A stretch of DNA of 60,924 bases from JALQUL01 sp964556425. GTDB taxonomy: Bacteria > Pseudomonadota > Gammaproteobacteria > Burkholderiales > Burkholderiaceae_C. The translations under genes were made by a program, and so were the position numbers. The DNA lies in assembly GCA_964556425.1 (NCBI GenBank), contig CAZKWC010000011.1, positions 1-60,924 of the forward strand. Reading direction: 5' to 3'. Positions within the stretch are counted from its first letter, which is position 1. Each line of letters starts with the position of its first letter. The notes under the pieces were generated by a model, which saw only the letters and a list, made by a program, of their open reading frames with translations, did no database searches and was not told the DNA's origin. Shown one piece after another: positions 18,364 through 27,002 of this stretch.

Positions 18364-19014
18364 AGATGGAATAAACCTAAAAAGTATTCAAGTTAAAAAT
18401 GAGAACTCTTTAATTAAATAAAAGCGGCTAAAACAAGATTTTTTGTTTTACAAGTTGGCGAACATGAGCAGTTATATTAATTTTTTGAGTGAAGTGTCAA
18501 TTATCCCCTTTTTACATGCTCTTACTCACTAATATTAAAATAAGTCGAATACTTCGCTTGAAAAACACTGCTTATGAGATGAAAACTAATAAAATTATGG
18601 TGAAAACTATTCCAGCAATGAAGTGAATTTTAAAAATCAAGTCGTGGTGCCTCCGATTGTAATAGCCGACTAAGTCACCTTTTTATTCCTTGTTATCGAG
18701 AAAAAGAGCCGATTCAACAAAAATTTCTCGTCAAGAAAAGCAAAGGAGTTGCTGATTTAGCGAATTTTGAATCTCATAAGCTCTGCAAAGGGAGAAAGTG
18801 TCAAAAAAAGACTCAATCTAGCTATGAATATTAAAGGTTTGAAACTACGAGTTGTTAAAGTACCCTCATGGTCGTAAAATCAATTAAGTTCTACCCCCAT
18901 TAATGAAGTTTTTCTTCAACCTAGGTTGGCCTCACACCATAAAACTTAACTTCTTAATTATTATTAAAATAAAAAACTTCACTATGCCAACTCAAAAAGC
19001 CCAAAGGAAGCCAA
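18364..19014. other. Long AT-rich non-coding region between ettA and the sigma operon
   Basis: 650 bases between divergent genes. It must contain the ettA promoter and the sigma operon promoter. No ORF with family resemblance was found; a 13-codon ATG frame at 18984 overlaps the sigma start out of frame. No tRNA, repeat array or clear structured RNA was recognised. Confidence 0.4.
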
Positions 19015-19581
19015 TTGGCTACTGAAAAAGAACTCGACCAGTTTTTGCGTGGCGTTGAATTACGGGCGTTTAAATATTGCATTTATCGGGTCAAAGACGA
19101 TGACGTCGCGCTTGATATTATTCAAGATAGTATGCTGAAATTATCGTTACATTATGGTGACAAACCGCCTGAAGAGCTTCCTATGCTGTTTCAGCGCATA
19201 TTAACCAACACCACTATGGATTGGTTTCGTAAAAGAAAAGCACAAAATGCACTATTTAGTAATTTTAGTGATTTTAAATCCTTTGACGAAGAGTCGGAGT
19301 TTGATATCCTTGAAACCCTAGAAGCCGATCAAGAGAGTAGCCAAACAGAAAGTGCCGAAAAGACGGTTAATCGTCAACAAATCATGAAAGAAATTGAAAA
19401 TAGTTTAAATGATTTGCCCGATCGTCAACGAGAAGCCTTTCTTTTGCGTTATTGGGAGGATAGAGATACTGCTGAAACTGCACTTTTAATGGGTTGCACA
19501 GAAGGTAGTGTCAAAACACATTGTTCAAGAGCAATTGCAAAATTGAGTCAATTATTGCAAGCTAAAGGAATTCATTTATGA
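19015..19581 (+). CDS. RNA polymerase sigma factor, ECF-like
   Basis: 188-aa sigma70-family protein with only regions 2 and 4. Region 2 is visible in YRVKDDDVALDIIQDSMLKL and in the -10-recognition part MDWFRKRKAQNAL. Region 4 is LPDRQREAFLLRYWEDRDTAETALLMGCTEGSVKTHCSRAIAKL. An acidic linker separates them. The start is TTG: AAGGAAG lies four bases upstream, an in-frame TAA is at 18970, and no other in-frame start is available. Its stop overlaps the DUF3619 start (ATGA), showing tight coupling. Family members in betaproteobacteria lack an assigned stimulus. A zinc-finger anti-sigma gene is not present. Confidence 0.88.
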   Translation: MATEKELDQFLRGVELRAFKYCIYRVKDDDVALDIIQDSMLKLSLHYGDKPPEELPMLFQRILTNTTMDWFRKRKAQNALFSNFSDFKSFDEESEFDILETLEADQESSQTESAEKTVNRQQIMKEIENSLNDLPDRQREAFLLRYWEDRDTAETALLMGCTEGSVKTHCSRAIAKLSQLLQAKGIHL

Positions 19582-20030
19582 GTCACTTCACTGATACAGA
19601 CCAAAAAATAGATGAATTAGGTAAAAAGCTGGCTTTATATAAGGCTAACCCTAGCCAAATGTCCCAACACGACCTCTCAGAGCGATTACGGATCGCAAGA
19701 TTAAACGCAACTCAATTACACCAACAAACTTGGAAGAAACAACAAGTCAGTCAACCGCAGTTGCAAACTCAAGGCGGAATTAGTCTAAGTTTAAAAGGTG
19801 GGCCTCATTCCGAAGGCTTAACACCTTGGTTTAAATTAGCCTCTATTTTGCCTTTGTTAACCCTAATACTAGGACTGTTTTTAATTTCTGACTATATCGA
19901 CGAGACCCGAGCATTAGAGTTGGCCCCGCTTGATGTTTCATTGCTGACCGACGAATTACCTCCAGAAGCTTATTCTGATCCAGGTTTTTCAACTTATCTT
20001 AAGCTTCAAGGTCAATTGGAAGCAGAATGA
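19578..20030 (+). CDS. DUF3619 family membrane protein, candidate anti-sigma factor
   Basis: 150-aa protein with a cytoplasmic helical N-terminal half (about 1-84), one membrane span (about 85-106, LASILPLLTLILGLFLISDYI), and a short extracytoplasmic acidic tail ending near PPEAYSDPGFSTYLK. DUF3619 genes follow an ECF-like sigma gene in many betaproteobacteria. Single-span topology plus the ATGA overlap with the sigma gene suggest it holds the sigma factor at the membrane. That role is inference; no ASD zinc-binding motif (HxxxCxxC) is present. Confidence 0.82.
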   Translation: MSHFTDTDQKIDELGKKLALYKANPSQMSQHDLSERLRIARLNATQLHQQTWKKQQVSQPQLQTQGGISLSLKGGPHSEGLTPWFKLASILPLLTLILGLFLISDYIDETRALELAPLDVSLLTDELPPEAYSDPGFSTYLKLQGQLEAE

Positions 20031-20845
20031 AACTTTATTTTCATTATGAATTTAGTTATCAAGCCCAACTATTAGAGGGGTTTTACAGGCAAATTGCATG
20101 GTGTGGATTGCGTTGGCCAATGTGGCTTGCTATTTTAATGGTAGCATTTTCGCCACTACCTTTGTCTGCACAAATCACTCTCGTACCTAGCAACGAAAGT
20201 TCAAGCCAAGCGCATTCTAGTTTTCAGGCCAGTTCATCTATGGCGAGCAATAATAGTAGCCATTCAAAACCCGCCATTATTCAACCCAAACACCGAGAAA
20301 CTGAGCCAGTGAATGTTGACGAGTGGGCGTCTTTAGACAAAAAAAGTCAACAATTCCTTTTTCCCTTGAAATCCGTTTGGCAAGATTTATCCAAGTTACA
20401 ACAACGCAAATGGATAGCAATTGCCGTGCAGTCAGGCAAAATGTCCACTGCCGAAATTAAAGTTTTGCATCAACGAATGCGTGATTGGGCTTTATTAAGC
20501 TCCTCAGAACGTGAAAAAGCTCGTATCAATTTTAATAAAGTCAATCAACTAAGTTCAGAAGAAAAACTAAAAAACTGGCAAGCCTACCAAGCCTTATCTG
20601 AGCAAGAGAAGGCCTCCTTAATTAAAAAAGCGACACCACAAAAAGGCTTAGCATTGCAAAACGCATCCACAGCGGTTCAAAGCAAAATTAAAACCAATGG
20701 TGTTCAGATCAATCAGTCTGCCAGCCCGCAACATCCTGCTATTGCAAAGAGTAATTTAAACACCACCACCAACAACACAAAAACGACTGACCTCAAGGCT
20801 AAAATTCAAGCGGGTACACTTTTACCCAAAACCACAACGCCTTGA
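20027..20845 (+). CDS. DUF3106 family exported or anchored protein
   Basis: 272-aa protein with a hydrophobic stretch around residues 29-48 (PMWLAILMVAFSPLPLSA), which fits a signal peptide or anchor, although about 28 residues precede it. A Ser-rich segment follows, then the DUF3106 helical domain (about 95-200) with repeated L-S-x-E/D-x-E/R motifs such as LSSSEREKAR, LSSEEKLKNW and LSEQEKASL. The C-terminus is Thr/Lys/Asn-rich and low complexity. A later Met at 32 could be the true start. It overlaps the DUF3619 stop by four bases. Function is unknown; envelope stress sensing is a guess from context. Confidence 0.78.
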   Translation: MKLYFHYEFSYQAQLLEGFYRQIAWCGLRWPMWLAILMVAFSPLPLSAQITLVPSNESSSQAHSSFQASSSMASNNSSHSKPAIIQPKHRETEPVNVDEWASLDKKSQQFLFPLKSVWQDLSKLQQRKWIAIAVQSGKMSTAEIKVLHQRMRDWALLSSSEREKARINFNKVNQLSSEEKLKNWQAYQALSEQEKASLIKKATPQKGLALQNASTAVQSKIKTNGVQINQSASPQHPAIAKSNLNTTTNNTKTTDLKAKIQAGTLLPKTTTP

Positions 20846-21008
20846 AGTCGCTGATACTTATCTTAGCGTTTAATTATCGCTGGCTCCTTGTCGAGTTTTT
20901 AAGCAGTCAATTGACAAGCTGCGAATCCCATCAGATTGTTTTACTTGAAGCGCCAATTTTTAGTTTTTTTAGTGGACAATCTAATTCTTTGCATTTTGTT
21001 CGATTTAT

Positions 21009-21527
21009 ATGTCTGAAGCCCCTTCTTTAACTACTTTAGTTGCACCTAGCATCAAACGTCGTATGGCCAGTTGGCTTTATGAAGGCATGCTTTTGTTTGG
21101 TGTGACTTTTATATCAGGTTATTTATTCAGCGCCCTAACCCAAGCCAAAGACCCAATTGCTTTTCGCACTCCCTTAATGATTTTTTTATTTTTAGTTTTG
21201 GGTATTTATTTTTCTTGGTTGGGTCATAAAGGGCAAACTCTTGCAATGCAAACATGGCATTTAAAAGTAGTCGATAAAAACCATCACAATATTTCACAAT
21301 TACGCGGTTTTATGCGTTATTTATTCAGCTATATTTGGTTTTTACCACCACTATTTTTAGCGAGTGTTTCACATTTGCCACCCATTTTAATTAGCCTTGT
21401 TTTTATTTTGTGGGTGTGTTTTTGGGCCTTAATTAGTTTATTTAATCCTTATAAACAATTTTGGCATGACTATTTAACGGGTTGCTTTATTGTTCATCAA
21501 GCCCCTATTAAAAAAATCAAATCTTAA
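21009..21527 (+). CDS. RDD family integral membrane protein
   Basis: 172-aa protein with about three hydrophobic spans. The first RDD region is IKRRMASWLYEGMLLFGVTF, where the usual Asp is replaced by Glu, and the last is FWHDYLTGCFIV. The central TLAMQTWHLKVVDK (QTPGKxxxxLxVV-like) is a second family hallmark. RDD proteins are linked to transport or membrane adaptation but are mostly uncharacterised. It closes the sigma-DUF3619-DUF3106 cluster, 163 bases after DUF3106. A hydrophobic open frame in that gap (20842-21030) is not considered real. Confidence 0.82.
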   Translation: MSEAPSLTTLVAPSIKRRMASWLYEGMLLFGVTFISGYLFSALTQAKDPIAFRTPLMIFLFLVLGIYFSWLGHKGQTLAMQTWHLKVVDKNHHNISQLRGFMRYLFSYIWFLPPLFLASVSHLPPILISLVFILWVCFWALISLFNPYKQFWHDYLTGCFIVHQAPIKKIKS

Positions 21528-21546
21528 TTTCATTTTTATTTCATTT

Positions 21547-21942
21547 ATGCAACACGAAGACCCACTTGCACAAAAATCACGTCATGGCATTTCACGTATT
21601 CTTCACGCTACTGGCTACTCAGTCGAGGGTTTAAAGTCGGGCTGGAAAGAAACCGCTTTTAGACAAGAAGCAATTTTGTCTTTTTTCCTACTTCCTGGGG
21701 CTTTTTTTCTTGGCCAATCTGCACTTGAAATTATTGTTTTAACAGGTAGTGTATTTTTAGTTTTAATTGTAGAACTACTCAATACAGGGGTGGAATCAGC
21801 CATTGACCGTATGGGCCCTGAATGGCATGCTTTTTCTAAACGGGCAAAAGATGTAGGTAGTGCTGCAGTTCTTTTATCTTTGCTGTTTTGTGTTCTTACT
21901 TGGAGCCTTATTGCACTAGCTAGATTTACTGATTTTTTATAA
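21547..21942 (+). CDS. dgkA: Diacylglycerol kinase
   Basis: Small trimeric inner-membrane kinase that phosphorylates diacylglycerol to phosphatidate, recycling lipid used in envelope glycan synthesis. At 131 aa it has the amphipathic N-terminus SGWKETAFRQEAILS, three membrane spans, and the active-site motif ELLNTGVESAIDR followed by AKDVGSAAVLLSL. I use the ATG giving MQHEDPLAQ; an earlier in-frame ATG at 21490 lies inside the RDD gene. The start is 19 bases after the RDD stop. Confidence 0.94.
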   Translation: MQHEDPLAQKSRHGISRILHATGYSVEGLKSGWKETAFRQEAILSFFLLPGAFFLGQSALEIIVLTGSVFLVLIVELLNTGVESAIDRMGPEWHAFSKRAKDVGSAAVLLSLLFCVLTWSLIALARFTDFL

Positions 21943-21966
21943 ACTAATTTCATTTTCAATCATCTA

Positions 21967-22560
21967 ATGAATTCGCCTGCCTTTTCAATTGCAGTGTATT
22001 GTGGCTCTCGAATGGGAGCCCATGTTGCCTATGCTGAACAAGCTCAACAAGTGGGCCATTGGATTGGCCAGCATGGTGGTCGCCTGGTTTATGGTGGGGG
22101 CAATAATGGTTTGATGGGCATAGTGGCTCAAGCCACCTTAGATGCAGGTGGCACTGTGATTGGTGTCATACCACAAGCCTTGGTAGACCTAGAAGTGGCT
22201 AAAACCAATTGCACCGAGTTAATAGTAGTTGATACCATGCACGAACGCAAAGCTAAAATGGCGGAATATGCCGATACATTTTTAGCCATTGCAGGCGGAA
22301 TTGGCACCTTCGAAGAATTATTTGAAATTTGGGCTTGGAGACATTTAGGCTACCATAACAAGCCATTTGGAATTTTAAATTGCCAAGGCTATTATGATGA
22401 TTTAATGAAATTTTTGGCGCATTGCCAAGACCAACAATTTGTTTCTGTAAAGCAAAATGCGTTTTTACAATATGGTGATGATGCCAATCAACTATTAAGC
22501 CAATTAATTAGCCAAGCTGGGCTTGCTGGCAACGACCCGCAATTAGCGAAAATTATTTAA
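21967..22560 (+). CDS. LOG family protein (TIGR00730-type nucleotide phosphoribohydrolase)
   Basis: 197-aa Rossmann-like protein of the lysine-decarboxylase-like LOG family, which hydrolyses cytokinin riboside monophosphates or AMP-type nucleotides to free base plus ribose 5-phosphate. It has the N-terminal CGSRMGAH segment, LVYGGGNNGLMGIVAQA, and the catalytic/phosphate motif AGGIGTFEELFEIW (PGGxGTxxE type). The final assignment as AMP nucleosidase or cytokinin-activating enzyme cannot be made from sequence. It lies 24 bases after dgkA and is the last gene before a strong terminator. Confidence 0.88.
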   Translation: MNSPAFSIAVYCGSRMGAHVAYAEQAQQVGHWIGQHGGRLVYGGGNNGLMGIVAQATLDAGGTVIGVIPQALVDLEVAKTNCTELIVVDTMHERKAKMAEYADTFLAIAGGIGTFEELFEIWAWRHLGYHNKPFGILNCQGYYDDLMKFLAHCQDQQFVSVKQNAFLQYGDDANQLLSQLISQAGLAGNDPQLAKII

Positions 22561-22593
22561 TACGCACAAGCGTACTGAGTATTATTATTTTTA

Positions 22594-22636
22594 TAAAAAA
22601 AGCAGCTTTTACTTTTTGAGTAAGCTGCTTTTTTAT
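22594..22636. terminator. Bidirectional terminator between the LOG gene and glnB
   Basis: AAGCAGCTT (22600-22608) pairs with AAGCTGCTT (22622-22630), extended by ACT/AGT across a small bulge. An A run precedes and a T run follows. Confidence 0.88.
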
Positions 22637-22699
22637 TGGCCTTGATTGTATTTTGTATGGGCCCACACCAAAGGGCCACATCTTGCAAAAAACCAACTA

Positions 22700-23038
22700 T
22701 TAAATAGCAATATCGTCTTCTTCACCTGTGCGAATACGAACTACTCGCTCTACTTCGGTGACAAAAATTTTACCATCGCCAATTTTACCGGTACGAGCTG
22801 CCCTTACGATGGCATCCACACAAGTTTCCACGTCAGCGTCTTTCACCACAATTTCCACTTTGACTTTTGGTAAAAAATCTACTACATATTCAGCACCACG
22901 GTAAAGTTCGGTATGGCCTTTTTGACGACCAAAACCTTTTACTTCCGTAACGGTAAGACCTGTGACTCCACATTCGGCCAAAGCCTCACGAACTTCTTCT
23001 AATTTGAAGGGTTTTAAAATTGCGGTAATAAGTTTCAT
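22700..23038 (-). CDS. glnB: Nitrogen regulatory protein PII (GlnB type)
   Basis: Trimeric signal protein (112 aa) sensing 2-oxoglutarate, ATP/ADP and, through uridylylation, glutamine. The T-loop reads KGHTELYRGAEYVVDFLPK with the uridylylation Tyr51. Asp54 is the GlnB-type residue (GlnK normally has Asn). The B-loop is AARTGKIGDGKIFV. It follows nadE by 5 bases, so it is in the same transcript; no amtB is adjacent, which also favours GlnB over GlnK. Linkage to a glutamine-dependent NAD synthetase suggests joint nitrogen-related control. Confidence 0.95.
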   Translation of the reverse strand: MKLITAILKPFKLEEVREALAECGVTGLTVTEVKGFGRQKGHTELYRGAEYVVDFLPKVKVEIVVKDADVETCVDAIVRAARTGKIGDGKIFVTEVERVVRIRTGEEDDIAI

Positions 23039-23043
23039 AATTT

Positions 23044-24726
23044 TTATGCCAAATAAGAGTTAGTAATAGGATAACGCCAGTCTTTACCAAAACTGCGTTG
23101 CGAAATTCGAATTCCTACAGGAGCTTGTTTGCGCTTGTATTCGTTGATTTTAATCAATCGTGCCACTTTCTCAACATCTGCACGAATAAATCCTTGGGCC
23201 ACTATATCGTTAATGCTAACATTTTGCTCCATATAGAGCTCCACTATGGCATCTAACACATCATATTCTGGTAAAGAATCTTGGTCAGTTTGATCTGGCC
23301 TGAGTTCGGCACTCGGTGGACGGGTCAAAATTCGCAAAGGAATAGGGTCATTCACCGTTTTGTATGGGTTGTTTTGATTACGCCAATAGCATAATTCATA
23401 AACCGTGGTTTTAAGCAAATCTTTAATAACCGCAAAGCCACCCGCCATATCGCCATAAAGAGTGCAATAACCTGTAGAAAGTTCTGATTTATTACCGGTG
23501 GTTAAAACGATCTGACCTAATTTATTGGACATCGCCATTAAAAATACACCCCTAATTCGGGCTTGGATATTTTCTTCGGTAGTGTCTTCAGGTCGCCCTT
23601 CAAAAATAGGATTTAAAGATTGTTTAAATGCTTCAAATTGGGGCAAGATTGAAATTTCATCATAGACAATGCCTACCCTTTTAGCCATTTCTCTTGCATC
23701 GACCACCGAAATATCAGCCGTATAAGGGGAAGGCATCATAACGGCCCTGACCTTATCGGCGCCTATTGCATCAACCGCTACGGCTAATACCAAGGCAGAA
23801 TCCACGCCACCAGACAAACCCAATAAGGCACCAGGGAATCTGTTTTTGCCTATGTAATCCCGCACCCCCATTACCAAGGCATGCCAAATACTTTCTAAGC
23901 GCTCCATGTGAGGCTGAATATTGGCTGGATTGCTTTGAATAGTCAAAGCACTACCCTCAACAGCGCTTTGAACTGCTAGATAAAAATCATCTGGGGCAAA
24001 ACTTTGTGCTCTGGCGACTACTTGACCTTGAGCGTTGAGGGCAAAAGAAGCACCATCAAAAATAAACTCATCTTGCCCGCCCACCATATGCGCATAAACC
24101 AAGGGTAGATTGCTTTCTTGACAACGTTGAGCCATCACCGCTTCTCGCTCTTGGGCTTTGCCTTTATGAAACGGCGAAGCATTGGCTACTAATAAAATTT
24201 CTGCGCCAGCATTTTTTAACAAACTCGCCAATCGTGGCTTCCAAGCATCTTCACAAATGAGTAAACCTACTTTTACTGTTTTATTTGGGGCTGATCGAAT
24301 GGGTAAATCGAATAAGCCTAGTTGCTTTCCCGAGGCAAAATAACGTTGTTCGTCAAATACCGCATAATTGGGTAATTCTTGCTTATAGTAGGTATCTAGG
24401 ACTTGGCCTTCAAAAACACGACTCATGGCATTAAAACAAGCACCAGAGGCATTGTCTTTTACTGGGTAGCCTACTAATACAGAAAGTCCTTTTAAATTGG
24501 CTAAAGCATTGGCAATTGCATGTAATTGCTCTTGACAGTGCTGCAGAAAAGAAGGCCTTAAGACCAAATCTTCGGGGGAGTAGGAAGAAATAGATAACTC
24601 GGGTGTTAACACCCAACTTGCACCATTAGCATAGGCTTGCTGGGCATGAGCGATAATTTGTTCGCTATTGCCTTTTAGATCACCTACTTTTAAATTCAGT
24701 TGCGCTATGCTGATTTTGAAAGACAT
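23044..24726 (-). CDS. nadE: Glutamine-dependent NAD+ synthetase
   Basis: Two-domain enzyme of 560 aa. An N-terminal nitrilase-like glutaminase (Glu in LTPELSISSYSPEDL, Lys in YKQELPNYAVFDE, Cys in LLICEDAWKP) feeds ammonia to a C-terminal NAD synthase domain. That domain has the ATP pyrophosphatase P-loop LGLSGGVDSALVLA and the later TTGNKSELSTGYCTLYGDMAGG. The domain order and length match the fused bacterial form, so it does not need free ammonia. It is the first gene of the nadE-glnB pair. Confidence 0.96.
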   Translation of the reverse strand: MSFKISIAQLNLKVGDLKGNSEQIIAHAQQAYANGASWVLTPELSISSYSPEDLVLRPSFLQHCQEQLHAIANALANLKGLSVLVGYPVKDNASGACFNAMSRVFEGQVLDTYYKQELPNYAVFDEQRYFASGKQLGLFDLPIRSAPNKTVKVGLLICEDAWKPRLASLLKNAGAEILLVANASPFHKGKAQEREAVMAQRCQESNLPLVYAHMVGGQDEFIFDGASFALNAQGQVVARAQSFAPDDFYLAVQSAVEGSALTIQSNPANIQPHMERLESIWHALVMGVRDYIGKNRFPGALLGLSGGVDSALVLAVAVDAIGADKVRAVMMPSPYTADISVVDAREMAKRVGIVYDEISILPQFEAFKQSLNPIFEGRPEDTTEENIQARIRGVFLMAMSNKLGQIVLTTGNKSELSTGYCTLYGDMAGGFAVIKDLLKTTVYELCYWRNQNNPYKTVNDPIPLRILTRPPSAELRPDQTDQDSLPEYDVLDAIVELYMEQNVSINDIVAQGFIRADVEKVARLIKINEYKRKQAPVGIRISQRSFGKDWRYPITNSYLA

Positions 24727-24905
24727 ATAAAAAAACCTTTGTACAAGCCATTGCCTCGCAACTAGCTTTAAAAAAACTGAGCCATAAAACTGATTAAGCC
24801 CTATTTTACGCCAGCTTTTTCTAATTGTTTAAACTCCACTACCAGATTGACTAGGGCTTTATGTAGGCTAGTTCAATATTACGGATTGAATAAAAGGTAA
24901 ATTAA

Positions 24906-26141
24906 GTGACACAACACACGCATACTATGAGTGACTCGACTCCAGAACCTTTGATTTCTCGATTAGAAATTAAGATTTTAGACTCTATGACTCAGATTGA
25001 AATGTCAAGTTACGAACAACTTAGGTCTGTTCAAAGCCATGACACACCTTTTTTAAGTTATGCCTATTTAAGTGCCCTGCACGACAGTCAATGTGCCAAC
25101 CTTGAAACTGGTTTTCAGTTTCAACTGTTAACCCTATGGGATCAACAGGAGTTAGTCGCAGCCTGTCCTTTTTACATCAAAAATCACTCTATGGGCGAGT
25201 ATGTTTTTGATCAATCTTGGGCTAATGCCTATCATCAGCATGGACTTGAATATTACCCAAAAATAACTATTGCGCCGCCTTTTACCCCAGTACCAGGCAG
25301 CCGTTTATTAGTTCAACATGAGCGCTTTAGATTACTCCTTTTAAAAGCGCTTGAAAACTTTGCAGAGCAAAATAAGTTGTCCTCTATTCATATGTTGTTT
25401 GCCTCTAATGAAGACTTAACTGCCGCAGAACAAGCGGGCTGGTTATTGCGTCATGGTGTGCAATTTCATTGGCACAATCCTGAAAAAAAGTATCTTGATT
25501 TCACAGATTTTTTAAGCCAACTCAACCAAGTCAAAAGAAAAAAAATTAAGCAAGAGCAATTAAAAGTTAAAAATGCAGGAGTGCAATTTAGGCATATGCA
25601 AGGCCATGAAATTAGCACTCAAGACTGGGCCTTTTTTTATCAATGTTATGCACAAACTTATTACGAGCATGGCCGCCCGCCCTACTTAAATCCCGAGTTT
25701 TTTCAACAAATAGCTCGTACCATGCCCGATAATTGGCTACTATTTATTGCAGAAAAAAATGGTCAAGCTATTGCCTCTAGTTTAATTGGCCTACACACTT
25801 CACAACAACACATCAATGGTCAACTCACGGAACACAAAACTGCCTATGGTCGTTATTGGGGGGCCTTAGAGCGGGTGGATTGCCTGCACTTTGATGCTTG
25901 TTATTACCAACCTCTTCAATGGTGTATTGATAATGGTTATGATACTTTTGAAGGTGGTGCGCAGGGCGAACACAAATTAGCCAGAGCTTTATTACCAGAA
26001 CCAATGGCTAGTGCGCATTGGGTGGCAAATCCTAGTTTTAGAAAAGCCATTCATGAATTTTTAAATCGCGAAAGCGCCATGATTGAAAACTACCAAGAAC
26101 AATTGGTAAGCCATTCACCATTTAAAAAATTAAATTCCTAG
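24906..26141 (+). CDS. DUF482/COG3146 acyltransferase-like protein (GNAT/FemAB-like)
   Basis: 411-aa protein of the family annotated as peptidogalycan biosynthesis or GNAT acyltransferase. Family-like blocks are HDTPFLSYAYLSALHDS near the N-terminus, VFDQSWANAYHQHGLEYYPKI, the basic LNQVKRKKIKQEQLKVKNAG, YEHGRPPYLNPEFF, and a C-terminal FEGGAQGEHKLARALLPEPMASAHW. The substrate is unknown. GTG at 24906 is chosen because AAGG lies eight bases upstream; an in-frame ATG at 24927 would lose seven non-conserved residues. It is monocistronic between nadE (divergent) and ppa (convergent). Confidence 0.83.
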   Translation: MTQHTHTMSDSTPEPLISRLEIKILDSMTQIEMSSYEQLRSVQSHDTPFLSYAYLSALHDSQCANLETGFQFQLLTLWDQQELVAACPFYIKNHSMGEYVFDQSWANAYHQHGLEYYPKITIAPPFTPVPGSRLLVQHERFRLLLLKALENFAEQNKLSSIHMLFASNEDLTAAEQAGWLLRHGVQFHWHNPEKKYLDFTDFLSQLNQVKRKKIKQEQLKVKNAGVQFRHMQGHEISTQDWAFFYQCYAQTYYEHGRPPYLNPEFFQQIARTMPDNWLLFIAEKNGQAIASSLIGLHTSQQHINGQLTEHKTAYGRYWGALERVDCLHFDACYYQPLQWCIDNGYDTFEGGAQGEHKLARALLPEPMASAHWVANPSFRKAIHEFLNRESAMIENYQEQLVSHSPFKKLNS

Positions 26142-26164
26142 GCTATTCACCCCTCAACAAAATA

Positions 26165-26205
26165 ATAAAAAAGCCAACCCTAGAAATAAAGGTTGGCTTT
26201 TATTT
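26165..26205. terminator. Bidirectional terminator between the DUF482 gene and ppa
   Basis: 10-bp perfect stem AAAGCCAACC / GGTTGGCTTT (26170-26179 with 26191-26200). The T run is strong on the minus strand and weaker on the plus. A second A/T-rich hairpin (TTTGCTAATTT / AAATTAGCAAA, 26208-26235) lies next to it on the ppa side. Confidence 0.82.
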
Positions 26206-26250
26206 GATTTGCTAATTTCATTAAAAATTAGCAAAAACAAAACTTAAAAA

Positions 26251-26790
26251 TTAAGCTTTGTTAGCAGCATTGTAGTTAGCAATACCATCTAAAATTTCCT
26301 GGTGAGCAGACTCTGGGCCTTCCCAACCTAAAACTTTCACCCATTTATTAGGCTCTAAATCTTTGTAATGCTCAAAGAAGTGAGCAATGGTTTTTAAGCG
26401 CAATTGGTTCAAGTCTTCTGGTTTTTTCCAGTGGCTGTAAATGGACAAAATTTTGTCGGTAGGTACCGCTAAAACTTTACCGTCTTGGCCAGCTTCGTCT
26501 TCCATTTTCAAGATACCAATAGCACGGCAAGGTACTACAACACCTGGAATTAAAGGAAAAGGAGTAATCACTAAAACGTCCACTGGGTCACCATCACCAC
26601 TAATGGTTTTTGGTACATAACCGTAGTTGGTAGGGTAATGCATAGCAGTGCTCATGAAACGATCAACAAAAATCGCTCCAGATTCTTTATCTACTTCATA
26701 CTTCACCGGATCGGCGTTCATTGGGATTTCGATAATGACGTTAAATGCGTCTGGAACCTTGGTTCCGGGGGTTACGTTGTCTAAGGACAT
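26251..26790 (-). CDS. ppa: Soluble inorganic pyrophosphatase (family I)
   Basis: Cytoplasmic Mg2+-dependent hydrolysis of PPi, 179 aa. Family I residues are seen in IIEIPMNADPVKYEVDK, in MHYPTNYGYVPKT, and in the metal-binding DGDPVDVLVI signature with its Asp triad. It is divergent from hppA, so the two PPi-consuming enzymes share a 212-base intergenic region. The genome therefore couples a heat-releasing and an ion-pumping pyrophosphatase at one locus. Confidence 0.97.
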   Translation of the reverse strand: MSLDNVTPGTKVPDAFNVIIEIPMNADPVKYEVDKESGAIFVDRFMSTAMHYPTNYGYVPKTISGDGDPVDVLVITPFPLIPGVVVPCRAIGILKMEDEAGQDGKVLAVPTDKILSIYSHWKKPEDLNQLRLKTIAHFFEHYKDLEPNKWVKVLGWEGPESAHQEILDGIANYNAANKA

Positions 26791-26938
26791 GGTTTTTTCT
26801 TCATTAAAGTTACAAAAACATAAGGATTAACCCTCATTTTACTTTCTCCAGCCTTTCGCGGACGCAACTTTATGAGTAAAGTGAAGGCGTTGGCCAATCG
26901 TTTACACGTATTTCAGTTGAATTACCGTATTTCGAGGA

Positions 26939-27000
26939 AGCAACGCAGTGGGAGCACCACCAGCGTTGCTCCCGTTTTGCGATTCAACTAGGGGAGCAAC
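26939..27000 (+). promoter_or_regulatory. hppA 5' leader with two mutually exclusive hairpins, one hiding the Shine-Dalgarno
   Basis: Hairpin A: AGCAACGC (26939-26946) pairs with GCGTTGCT (26963-26970), with inner pairs GTGG (26948-26951) and CCAC (26957-26960). Hairpin B: GTTGCTCCC (26965-26973) pairs perfectly with GGGAGCAAC (26992-27000), which contains the ribosome site GGGGAG placed six bases before the hppA ATG. The arms share 26965-26970, so only one can form. A frees the ribosome site and B hides it. This is a translational switch by geometry; the signal is unknown. Confidence 0.55.
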
Positions 27001-27002
27001 AA

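Noticed and set aside
20842..21030. 62-codon hydrophobic open frame between DUF3106 and RDD genes
   Set aside because: Starts with TTG at the preceding stop, has no family features, and runs into the RDD start; likely chance reading of an AT-rich gap.
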